Below are positions 57,655-64,000 of a stretch of 64,000 nt of DNA, one piece after another; the first letter of the stretch is position 1; each line of letters opens with the position of its first letter. The DNA is from JALYLC01 sp035696365 (GTDB taxonomy: Bacteria; Actinomycetota; Thermoleophilia; Gaiellales; JALYLC01). The notes beneath the pieces are model-generated. The model searched no databases, had not been told where the DNA came from, and saw only the letters and a program-made list of their open reading frames with translations. The position numbers were made by a program, and so were the translations under genes. Location of the stretch: positions 1 through 64,000 of the forward strand of contig DASRQS010000062.1 in the NCBI GenBank assembly GCA_035696365.1, given 5' to 3'.

Positions 57655-59031
57655 TCAGACCACTGCCGGCGCCTGCGGGAAGTCGGCGATCGCCGCCAGC
57701 GCGCGGTCGCGCTCCGCTTCCGGCATCTCGTGATCCTGCAGCCGGCCCGAGAGGTAGTCGTCGTAGGCCTGCATGTCGAAGTGGCCGTGTCCGCAAAGGT
57801 TGAACAGGATTACCTGCTCCTTTCCGGAGGCCTCGGCCCGCCGCGCGGCCTCGATCACGCCGCGGATGGCGTGCGTGGGCTCGGGCGCCGGCAGGATGCC
57901 TTCGGCCTTCGCGAACTGGATGCCCGCGGCGAAGCATTCGAGCTGGCCATAGGCCTCGGCGCGGATCAGGCCCTGGTTCTGGGCGTGCGAGACGAGCGGC
58001 GCCATGCCGTGGTAGCGCAGGCCGCCGGCGTGGATGCCCGGGGGCATGAAGTCGTGGCCGAGCGTGTGCATGGGCACGAGCGGGGCCATACCGACCGCGT
58101 CGCCGAAGTCGTAGGCGTACACGCCGCGCGTCAGCGTCGGGCACGAGGAGGGCTCGACCGCGATGATCTCGATCTCGGCGCCCGCGATCTTGTCGCGCAG
58201 GAACGGGAACGAGATGCCGGCGAAGTTGGAGCCACCGCCGGCGCACCCGATCACGACGTCGGGCGCCCCCTCCCCGAACGCCGCCAGTTGCTCCTTGGCC
58301 TCGAGGCCGATCACCGTCTGGTGCATGAGCACGTGATTGAGCACCGAGCCGAGCGAGTAGGCGGCCTCAGGGTCGGTGGCGGCGCGCTCGACGGCCTCCG
58401 AGATTGCGAGCCCGAGCGACCCGAGCGAGTCGGGATCGGCCTCGAGCGCCGCGCGGCCGGCATTGGTCTCCATCGACGGGCTGGAGTGCACGGTCGCCCC
58501 GAACGTCTGCATCATCACGCGGCGATAGGGCTTTTGGCGGTAGGAGATGCCGACCATGAAGACCTCGCAATCGAGGCCGTACAGCTGCGTCGCGTAGGAG
58601 AGCGCCGAGCCCCACTGGCCGGCGCCGGTCTCGGTGGCGATGCGCTTGCGGCCGTCCTGCGCGCAGTAGAACGCCTGCGGCACGGCGGTGTTGGGCTTGT
58701 GCGAGCCCGACGGGCTGCCGCCCTCGTACTTGTAATAGATCCGCACGCCCTTGACCCCGAGCGCCTGCTCGAAGCGCTCGGCGCGCATCAGCGGCGTCGG
58801 CCGCCAGATGCGGTAGGCCTGGCGCACTTCCTCCGGGATCTCGTGCTGGGCCTCGCCCGAGACCTCCTGCAGGATGATCGACATCGGGAAGAGCGGCGCG
58901 AGATCCTCGGGCCCGACCGGCTGGTGCGTGCCCGGATGCAGCGGCGGCGCCGGCAGCGGCAGATCGGCGCCGAGGTTGTACCAGTGGGTCGGCAGCGAGT
59001 CCTCGTCGAGGATGATCTTGTGACGGCTCAT
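57655..59031 (-). CDS. TrpB2-type tryptophan synthase beta-like enzyme
   Basis: 458 residues, a TrpB2 (TrpB-like) protein with the long N-terminal extension of that subfamily (LPTHWYNLGADLPLPAPPLHPGT, IPEEVRQAYRIWRPTPLMRA). The PLP-lysine is in YKYEGGSPSGSHKPNTAVPQA, the substrate loop is ATETGAGQWGSALSYA, and the phosphate loop is GCAGGGSNFAGISFP. TrpB2 enzymes lack the surface that binds TrpA and act alone on indole or salvage it. A full trp operon with TrpB1 exists at 38.7-45.1 kb, so this copy is probably for indole salvage or another beta-replacement reaction. Confidence 0.92.
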   Translation of the reverse strand: MSRHKIILDEDSLPTHWYNLGADLPLPAPPLHPGTHQPVGPEDLAPLFPMSIILQEVSGEAQHEIPEEVRQAYRIWRPTPLMRAERFEQALGVKGVRIYYKYEGGSPSGSHKPNTAVPQAFYCAQDGRKRIATETGAGQWGSALSYATQLYGLDCEVFMVGISYRQKPYRRVMMQTFGATVHSSPSMETNAGRAALEADPDSLGSLGLAISEAVERAATDPEAAYSLGSVLNHVLMHQTVIGLEAKEQLAAFGEGAPDVVIGCAGGGSNFAGISFPFLRDKIAGAEIEIIAVEPSSCPTLTRGVYAYDFGDAVGMAPLVPMHTLGHDFMPPGIHAGGLRYHGMAPLVSHAQNQGLIRAEAYGQLECFAAGIQFAKAEGILPAPEPTHAIRGVIEAARRAEASGKEQVILFNLCGHGHFDMQAYDDYLSGRLQDHEMPEAERDRALAAIADFPQAPAVV

Positions 59032-59060
59032 GCGGTGAGTCTAGTCAGGTCACGAGCCGA

Positions 59061-59195
59061 GCACACATCGGAGTCAGACCCCAGTTTGTGCGCTGAATAA
59101 CTTGGGGTCAGACCCCAAGTTATTCAGCGCACAAAGTCCGACCTTCGTCGCCTGGGTACCGACCTCGAGGCGTCGAGGTCGCGTGCACACATCGG
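59061..59195. repeat. Palindromic element flanked by 11-base direct repeats
   Basis: Perfect palindrome with 25-base arms (59085-59109 and 59111-59135, centre A59110; core CTTGGGGTCAGACCCCAAG), followed by a second hairpin CGACCTCGA/TCGAGGTCG (59160-59181). The unit is bounded by GCACACATCGG at 59061-59071 and again at 59185-59195, like a target-site duplication. It fills the 201-base gap between two minus-strand genes. No coding sequence. Confidence 0.85.
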
Positions 59196-59232
59196 TGCCT
59201 GCCGCCGATGCAGGCGTCTGCCCTGACAGCAG

Positions 59233-60438
59233 CTAGAGGCGCTCGGCGGGATAGCCCGCGGAGCTGATCATCTCGATCACGCGCTCGCCGTGCTCGAAGT
59301 CCCGCGTCTCCACCGAGATCAGGACGCGCACGTCATTCACGCCGAGCTCGATCGCGCCGTCCCTGTGGTAGTCGATGTCGAGGATGTTGACGCGATTTTC
59401 CGCGAACAGGTCGGTCAGGCGCTTGAGGGCGCCGGGGCGATCGGGCATCTGCGTGCGCAGGCGCAGGAAGCGGCCGTTGCGGGTCAGGCCGAAGCGCACG
59501 ATGATCTGCAGCATCCCGGCGTCGAGGTTGCCGCCCGAGAGCACGCAGACGGCCTCTCGCGCCTTGACCTTGCCCGCCAGCAGCGCGGCCAACCCGGCGG
59601 CGCCCGCTCCCTCGACCATCAGCTTCGAGCGCTCGAGCAGCACCACGACGGCACGGCAGATCTCGTCCTCGGTCACCTCGACGACCTCGTCGACGAACTG
59701 CTGGACGAGCGGGAACGTGATGTCGCCCGGCCGCTGCACCGCGATGCCGTCGGCGATCGTCGTGCCGCGCTCGATCACGACGGGATGGCCGGCCGCGAGC
59801 GAGGGATTCCAGGCCGCGCAGCCCGACGCCTGCACGCCGATCACGCGGACGTCCGGGCGCAGCGCCTTGACCGCGACGGCGATGCCCGAGATCAGCCCGC
59901 CGCCGCCCAGCGGCACGACGATCGTGTCGGCCTCGGGCACCTGCTCGAGCAGCTCCAGGCCGATCGTGCCCTGGCCGGCGATGATCGCCGGGTCGTCGAA
60001 CGGCGGGACGAGCACGCGTCCCTCGGGGTCGTTGCGCGCGGCCGCCGCGCTCTCCTCGAACGTCTCGCCCGCGAGCACGACCTCGGCGCCGTAGTCGGCC
60101 GTCGCGACCTGCTTGGCCAGCGGGGCGTCGACCGGCATGTAGACGCGCGAGGAGACCCCGAGCGCCGTCGCCGCGAGCGCCACGCCCTGTGCGTGGTTGC
60201 CGGCACTGGCGGCCACAACGCCGCGCGCCCGTTCCGCGTCGGTCAGCGTGGACATGCGGTTAACAGCCCCGCGCAGCTTGAAGGCGCCCGTGTGCTGCAG
60301 GTTCTCGGCCTTGAGCACGACGCGCATACCGGCCCAGCGCGAGATCGCGCCCGCCGACAGCACGGGCGTGGACGCGACGACGCCGTCGATGACGGTGCGC
60401 GCGCGCCGGATGTCGTCGAGGCCGACCACGCCGGCCAT
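59233..60438 (-). CDS. ilvA: Threonine ammonia-lyase with ACT domain
   Basis: 401 residues. Deaminates threonine to 2-oxobutanoate. PLP-lysine in NLQHTGAFKLRGAVNRM, substrate loop AASAGNHAQGVA, phosphate loop VPLGGGGLISG, and a single C-terminal ACT regulatory domain (about residues 325-401: RTQMPDRPGALKRLTDLFAENRVNILDIDYHRD). One ACT domain of this type is seen in both biosynthetic and catabolic short forms, so isoleucine biosynthesis or threonine catabolism are both possible. Confidence 0.93.
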   Translation of the reverse strand: MAGVVGLDDIRRARTVIDGVVASTPVLSAGAISRWAGMRVVLKAENLQHTGAFKLRGAVNRMSTLTDAERARGVVAASAGNHAQGVALAATALGVSSRVYMPVDAPLAKQVATADYGAEVVLAGETFEESAAAARNDPEGRVLVPPFDDPAIIAGQGTIGLELLEQVPEADTIVVPLGGGGLISGIAVAVKALRPDVRVIGVQASGCAAWNPSLAAGHPVVIERGTTIADGIAVQRPGDITFPLVQQFVDEVVEVTEDEICRAVVVLLERSKLMVEGAGAAGLAALLAGKVKAREAVCVLSGGNLDAGMLQIIVRFGLTRNGRFLRLRTQMPDRPGALKRLTDLFAENRVNILDIDYHRDGAIELGVNDVRVLISVETRDFEHGERVIEMISSAGYPAERL

Positions 60439-60445
60439 CGTAGTG

Positions 60446-61141
60446 TCAGACGATTGCCACCAGGGGCAGCACGCCCGTGAGATCGCCGGCGTAGCGACGC
60501 GCCTGCGGGTGCGGCCGGCGCACGAGCAGCGCTCGCATGCCGGCGCGCTCGGGACCGGCCACGTCGGCCTCGTAGGTGTCGCCGACGAAGAGGATCTCGC
60601 CCGGCGCGCAGCCGGCGGCCGCGATCGCTGCCTCGTAGCTCTCCGGGTGCGGCTTCTCGACGCCCAGGCGGGCGGACGTCAGGACGTCGGCGAGCGGTGG
60701 CAGGAGGTCGTGCGCGCGGCAGATCTCCGGCAGCTCCCAGACGTGGTTGGAGAGCACGAGCTGGCGCAGCCCGAGCGCGTGGACCGCCGCCAGCACCTCG
60801 CGCGTCTCGGGATACAGCACGTGGTTGTCAGGCAGGACGATCGTCTCGTAGGCCGCAGCGCCTGCCTGACGCGCAGTCGCCGGCGCGGCACCGCCCGCCA
60901 TCGCCGCCGCGGTCAGCAGCTCCGTGAAGTAGCCGCGTGCGTCCTCCTGCGTGGCGTGCTCGTGCCGCTCCTCCGGGCTCTCCCAGGGAAAGCTCGCGTT
61001 GAGGACGCGGCCGAGCTCCTCGTCGTCGGGAGTCACGCCTCGCTCGGCCAGCGCCTCGACCAGCGCGCGGCGCCAGATCGTTCCCCCGGGCGGCAGTGCG
61101 AGCGTGCGGTGGAAGTCATAGACGACCGCGCGGATCGTCAT
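60446..61141 (-). CDS. HAD superfamily hydrolase with DxHxT motif
   Basis: 231 residues. HAD fold with a helical cap (about residues 20-110). Motif I is VVYDFHRTLALP: nucleophile Asp9 is kept, but the usual second Asp is His11. Motif II is LVLSNHVWE, motif III Lys is in GVEKPHPESYEAAI, and motif IV is FVGDTYEADVAGPERAGM. Loss of the general acid/base Asp suggests weak phosphatase activity or a dehalogenase-like or non-catalytic role. The ATG overlaps the meaB stop (ATGA), so it is translated with the mutase chaperone. Confidence 0.85.
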   Translation of the reverse strand: MTIRAVVYDFHRTLALPPGGTIWRRALVEALAERGVTPDDEELGRVLNASFPWESPEERHEHATQEDARGYFTELLTAAAMAGGAAPATARQAGAAAYETIVLPDNHVLYPETREVLAAVHALGLRQLVLSNHVWELPEICRAHDLLPPLADVLTSARLGVEKPHPESYEAAIAAAGCAPGEILFVGDTYEADVAGPERAGMRALLVRRPHPQARRYAGDLTGVLPLVAIV

Positions 61142-62091
61142 GCGCGCTCGAGCAGCTGCTGGACCGCGGCGAGCGGGTCGATGCGGCGCTCGGCCAGCGC
61201 GTCGACGAGCCCGGCGAGCTCGGGGCTGCCGTCGAGCACCTCCCCCAGCCTGCGCGCCGAGCGCGCGGAGGCCAGCGCGAGTAGCTCCGAGCGCAGCTGC
61301 TCCTTGCGCCTCGCCGCGAGGTCGCCGTCGCGCGCGAGCGAGCTCTGATGCGCCTCGACGGCACTCCACAGCTCCTCGACCCCGCTCGGCACGGTCGCCA
61401 CGGTCTCGATCACGACGGGCCGGCGCTCGGGATCGGCCAGCGAGAGCACCTGCGAGAGCTCCGCGCGGGTGCGCTCGATCGCCGGATGATCGGCCTTGTT
61501 GATCACGATCACGTCGGGGATCTCCATCACCCCGGCCTTGAGCGCCTGGATCGAGTCGCCCGAGCCGGGCATCAGCACGAGCGCGACGGTGTCCGCCAGC
61601 CCGGCCACCTCGACCTCGCTCTGCCCCACGCCGACGGTCTCGTAGAGCAGGACGTCACGGCCCGAGGCATCGACGATCACGCCGGCCAGGAGGGTGGCCT
61701 CGGCGACGCCGCCGAGGTGGCCGCGCGTGCCCATCGAGCGGATGTAGACGCCGCTGTCGAGGAAATGCTCCACGAGCCGGATCCGATCGCCAAGCAGCGC
61801 GCCGTGGGTGATGTGGCTCGACGGGTCGACGGTGATCACGCCGATCGTCTGGTCGCGCGCCCGCAGGAGCGTACAGAGCGCCGCTACCAGACTGGACTTT
61901 CCGACGCCCGGCGGCCCCGTGATGCCGAGAGTGCGCGCCTTGCCCGCATGCGGGTAGAGGATCTCCAGCAGCCGGCGCGCCCCCGGGTGCTCGTCCTCGG
62001 CCAGCGAGATCGCGCGCGCCACGGCGCGCCGATCACCGGCCAGAACGCGCTCTGCGAGCGCGTCGGGATCTTCCTCGCGTCGCGTCCGCAT
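61138..62091 (-). CDS. meaB: MeaB-type G-protein chaperone of B12-dependent acyl-CoA mutase
   Basis: 317 residues. GTPase that gates adenosylcobalamin loading and protects the mutase. G1 loop LGITGPPGVGKSSLVAALC, ITVDPSSHITHGALLGDRIRL, MGTRGHLGGVA, ETVGVGQSEVEVAGLADTVALVLMPGSGDSIQALKAG, and NKAD specificity motif VIVINKADHPAI are all canonical. Its partner is very probably the split mutase at 24.8-28.4 kb, since no other mutase is in view. It is translationally coupled to a HAD protein. Confidence 0.95.
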   Translation of the reverse strand: MRTRREEDPDALAERVLAGDRRAVARAISLAEDEHPGARRLLEILYPHAGKARTLGITGPPGVGKSSLVAALCTLLRARDQTIGVITVDPSSHITHGALLGDRIRLVEHFLDSGVYIRSMGTRGHLGGVAEATLLAGVIVDASGRDVLLYETVGVGQSEVEVAGLADTVALVLMPGSGDSIQALKAGVMEIPDVIVINKADHPAIERTRAELSQVLSLADPERRPVVIETVATVPSGVEELWSAVEAHQSSLARDGDLAARRKEQLRSELLALASARSARRLGEVLDGSPELAGLVDALAERRIDPLAAVQQLLERA

Positions 62092-62144
62092 CGGGACTGG
62101 AGGCTAGATGATGGCTCAGCGGCGACGGAGTAGGCTGCATCGCG

Positions 62145-62771
62145 ATGGCGCGGATCTCCGACCTGCCCGTGTTTCCGCTGCCACTGGTGCTGCTGCCGGG
62201 CGAACTGCTGCCACTGCACGTCTTCGAGGCGCGCTACCGCGAGCTCGTGGCCCGCTGCCTGGCCGGGCCCGAGCCGTTTTGCATCCTGCTCGACGACGAC
62301 GACGGCCCGCGCGAGATCGGCTGCCTGGCGCGCGACCTCACGGTGCTGGAGCGGCTGGCGGACGGCCGCCTCAACGTCGTCGTGAGCGGAGGCGAGCCGG
62401 TGCGGCTCGGGCCCGTCGACGACGAGGCCCACTCGTATCTGAGCGCGGAGGCGACGCTGCTCGAGGATGATGCCGAGGAGCTCGACGACGACGCGATCGA
62501 GGCCGCATTGGCGGCCTACGGCGCCATCCTCGCGGAGATCGGGCGGGAGGAAGCCGAGCCGCTCTCGGCGCAGCCGAGGCTCTCCTACGCGCTCGGTGCG
62601 CGCATCGACGTGGGCCTCCAGGTCGGACAGGCGCTGCTCGAGTCGCGCTCGGAGCGCGCACGCCTGATCCTCATCACGGAGGCCCTCGAACAGGGCCGCC
62701 ACAGCCTGCGTGTCTCGGCCGAGCGCGAGCGCCGCGCGGTGCGGAACGGCAAGGTCGACCCGGCTGAATGA
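62145..62771 (+). CDS. LON peptidase N-terminal (substrate-binding) domain protein
   Basis: 208 residues with a stand-alone LON-N domain: DLPVFPLPLVLLPGELLPLHVFEARYRELVARCL is the family signature. The rest is an acidic mixed alpha/beta region (LLEDDAEELDDDAIEA) and a helical C-terminus, without the ATPase or protease domain. Such proteins are thought to bind proteins or act as adaptors. Function unknown. ATG 62145 is the only sensible start. Confidence 0.85.
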   Translation: MARISDLPVFPLPLVLLPGELLPLHVFEARYRELVARCLAGPEPFCILLDDDDGPREIGCLARDLTVLERLADGRLNVVVSGGEPVRLGPVDDEAHSYLSAEATLLEDDAEELDDDAIEAALAAYGAILAEIGREEAEPLSAQPRLSYALGARIDVGLQVGQALLESRSERARLILITEALEQGRHSLRVSAERERRAVRNGKVDPAE

Positions 62772-62788
62772 GTGTCTCCTGAGAGTCG

Positions 62789-62824
62789 CTTGTGAGGGCA
62801 GCTCACCTCCGCTATTGTCACAAG
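62789..62824 (+). promoter_or_regulatory. Promoter-like boxes within an inverted repeat
   Basis: TTGTGA (62790-62795) and TATTGT (62813-62818) are spaced by exactly 17 bases, a good sigma-A-type promoter for a high-GC genome. CTTGTGA (62789-62795) and TCACAAG (62818-62824) also form an inverted repeat, so this may be an operator or the terminator stem of the preceding gene instead. Confidence 0.5.
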
Positions 62825-62995
62825 AGGCGCAACCCGCGATCTCCTAACTCGGTCAGCCGGCCCCTCAAGCCCGGAAGCCGTGGGTCGCGGGCCGGGGGTC
62901 GAGCCGGAGCGCCTGAGGGTTGAGCGGACGCGCGGATGCTCGAACAGGCGCGTACGGTCATCGCAACGGCTTCTTAGACAATCCGGCGTCCGCTC
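62825..62995 (+). ncRNA. Candidate structured small RNA, unassigned
   Basis: Non-coding gap between two convergent genes, downstream of the promoter-like boxes. Two folded domains are visible. Domain 1 nests AGGCGC (62825-62830)/GCGCCT (62909-62914) around CCCGCGA (62833-62839)/TCGCGGG (62885-62891). Domain 2 is closed by a perfect 10-base stem GAGCGGACGC (62922-62931)/GCGTCCGCTC (62986-62995) with an inner ACGCGC/GCGCGT, and is followed by a pyrimidine tract CCCTCTCTTCTC. It does not match RNase P, SRP, tmRNA or a riboswitch that I know. Confidence 0.45.
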
Positions 62996-63005
62996 CCCTC
63001 TCTTC

Positions 63006-64000
63006 TCAGTCCACGACGAGTCCCACGCCGCCGCGGCGCGGGTCGCCCGCCGCCGCGAAGCCTTCGGGCGTGCGCGCGACCACCTGGGCACCGCCGAAGT
63101 AGATGTTGCGGCCGGGCCAGCGGACGACTTGCTCGCCGCCGGCCTCGAGCGCGTCGAGCGTCCCGGCGGGGAAACCGCCCTCACAGTCGAGCAGGTCGCC
63201 CTCCGGGTGCACCCGCACGAGCTCGACTGCCTCCTGCAGCGGCAGACCGAGATCGAGCGCCGCGACGATTACCTGCACGATCGCGGAGCGGATGCGGGCC
63301 GAGCCCGAGGAGCCAACGACGAGCTCGACGCCGTGCCCTCCGAGCACGACCGAGGGCGCCATCATGCTCGTCAGTCGCATGCCGGGCGTGAGCTTCAGTG
63401 AGGCAACGTTGAGGTCGGTCTCGCCGAGCATGTTGTTGAGGTGGACGCCGGTGCCCGGGACGACGACGCCCGAACCGCAGCCCGTCGAGCAGGTCAGCGA
63501 CGCGGCGTTCCCGTCGGCGTCGAGGACGCTGATCTGGGTCGTCCAGGGGCTTTGCGAGGGCCAAGTGGCACTCGCCCCGTGTGCCACTTGGCCGCTTCCG
63601 GCCGCCGCGAGCACCCGCCGGACGGCGCCGCCGCGGTAGAGCGCCCGCTCAAACGCGGGCGTCCGCTGCGCGTTCGCGGAGCGCAGCGCAGCCGTCACGC
63701 GGCCCACCGTTGCGGGTGTCAGCGGGTCGCGCAACGGCGGGCCGCCGGCCAGCACGGCCAGCGCGTGCGCGATCAGGGCGCCGCCCGAGGATGGCGGCGG
63801 GTTGGTCACGAAGACACGCTCGCGGTAGGGCAGGGCGATCGGGCGGCGGCGGATGGCGCGGTAGGCGGCCAGGTCGGCCGCCGTCAGGAGGCCCCCGGTC
63901 GCGGCCTGGTGGGCGACCAGCGCCGTGGCGGTCTCGCCGTCCGCGAGCTCGCGCGCACCGCACATCGCGATGCGCTCGAGCGTGTCGCCGAGCGGCGGAT
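63006..64000 (-). CDS. ggt: Gamma-glutamyltransferase, C-terminal part (partial)
   Basis: 331 codons of the C-terminal region. The gene enters from the right edge. The N-terminal nucleophile Thr of the small subunit is in PWTTQISVLDADGNAAS (the family usually has TTH). It is followed by VVPGTGVHLNNML, LTSMMAPSVVL, GSSGSARIRSAIVQV and VRVHPEG. The enzyme autoprocesses and hydrolyses or transfers gamma-glutamyl groups, usually outside the membrane. Just before the nucleophile, the codons for SGQVAHGASATWPSQ contain a copy of the family A palindrome (63561-63591), an in-frame insertion in a linker before the processing site. Confidence 0.9.
   Translation of the reverse strand, partial: PPLGDTLERIAMCGARELADGETATALVAHQAATGGLLTAADLAAYRAIRRRPIALPYRERVFVTNPPPSSGGALIAHALAVLAGGPPLRDPLTPATVGRVTAALRSANAQRTPAFERALYRGGAVRRVLAAAGSGQVAHGASATWPSQSPWTTQISVLDADGNAASLTCSTGCGSGVVVPGTGVHLNNMLGETDLNVASLKLTPGMRLTSMMAPSVVLGGHGVELVVGSSGSARIRSAIVQVIVAALDLGLPLQEAVELVRVHPEGDLLDCEGGFPAGTLDALEAGGEQVVRWPGRNIYFGGAQVVARTPEGFAAAGDPRRGGVGLVVD
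63561..63591. repeat. 31-base palindrome, family A copy 2, inside ggt
   Basis: CCAAGTGGCAC (63561-63571) and GTGCCACTTGG (63581-63591) with a 9-base centre. The total length equals the copy at 16891-16921, with diverged centre and the same GGCCGC on the right. Located within the ggt reading frame and read through without a stop. Confidence 0.8.

Noticed and set aside
1..64000. CRISPR arrays, insertion sequences, prophage or integrase genes
   Set aside because: No regularly spaced repeats, transposase, integrase or phage structural genes were seen. The repeats found are isolated palindromes.

Overview
This is about 64 kb of very GC-rich chromosome (roughly 70 percent by eye) with dense operons whose genes overlap by 1-4 bases (ATGA, GTGA, TGATG) and frequent GTG starts. 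The gene order rpmE - DUF1385 - prfA - prmC - tsaC - glyA - upp - wecA-like - atpI-like - atpB-E-F-H-A is typical of Actinomycetota. A split B12-dependent acyl-CoA mutase, an ETF/ETF-QO system, leucine degradation genes and DUF1385 fit a deep-branching, aerobic, lipid- and amino-acid-degrading member such as the Thermoleophilia (Solirubrobacterales). That placement is inference. No rRNA, tRNA, CRISPR array or insertion sequence was seen.

Layout. 1-3121 (minus): start of the ATP synthase operon. 3.4-16.9 kb (mostly minus): housekeeping genes for ribose-5-phosphate isomerase, a cell-wall glycosyl-1-phosphate transferase, uracil salvage, serine hydroxymethyltransferase, tRNA threonylcarbamoylation, release factor 1 and its methylase, ribosomal protein L31 and threonine aldolase. 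16.9-22.6 kb: electron-transfer flavoprotein (etfBA) and its quinone oxidoreductase, with a GGDEF-EAL protein between them. 22.7-29 kb: a degenerate M23 protein, enoyl-CoA hydratase, the two subunits of a B12-dependent acyl-CoA mutase, and a cobalamin adenosyltransferase. 29-33.4 kb: two tandem secreted M11-type metalloproteases. 33.4-38.6 kb: EamA transporter, 3-hydroxyacyl-CoA dehydrogenase, thiolase, class II aldolase-like protein and an SDR. 38.6-45.1 kb: a complete trpE-G-D-C-F-B-A operon preceded by a Trp-rich leader peptide. 45.1-49.2 kb: two ECF sigma factors with small secreted or membrane partners. 49.2-57.6 kb: leucine/acyl-CoA degradation (carboxylase beta, hydratase, carboxylase alpha, acyl-CoA dehydrogenase), an M29 aminopeptidase and a CstB-like persulfide dioxygenase/rhodanese. 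57.6-64 kb: a second TrpB (TrpB2), threonine dehydratase, HAD protein, the MeaB chaperone for the mutase, a LON-N protein and a truncated gamma-glutamyltransferase.

The metabolic theme is acyl-CoA oxidation. Dehydrogenases hand electrons to ETF and then ETF-QO. Hydratase, dehydrogenase and thiolase complete beta-oxidation. The carboxylase serves leucine breakdown. The mutase, adenosyltransferase and MeaB rearrange a branched or odd-chain acyl-CoA. The most unusual coding observation is that this mutase has His and Gly at the two positions that are Tyr and Arg in true methylmalonyl-CoA mutase. The most unusual non-coding features are a promoter-preceded, strongly structured segment at 62.8-63.0 kb, a trp attenuator, and several families of palindromic repeats, one of which lies inside the gamma-glutamyltransferase gene.
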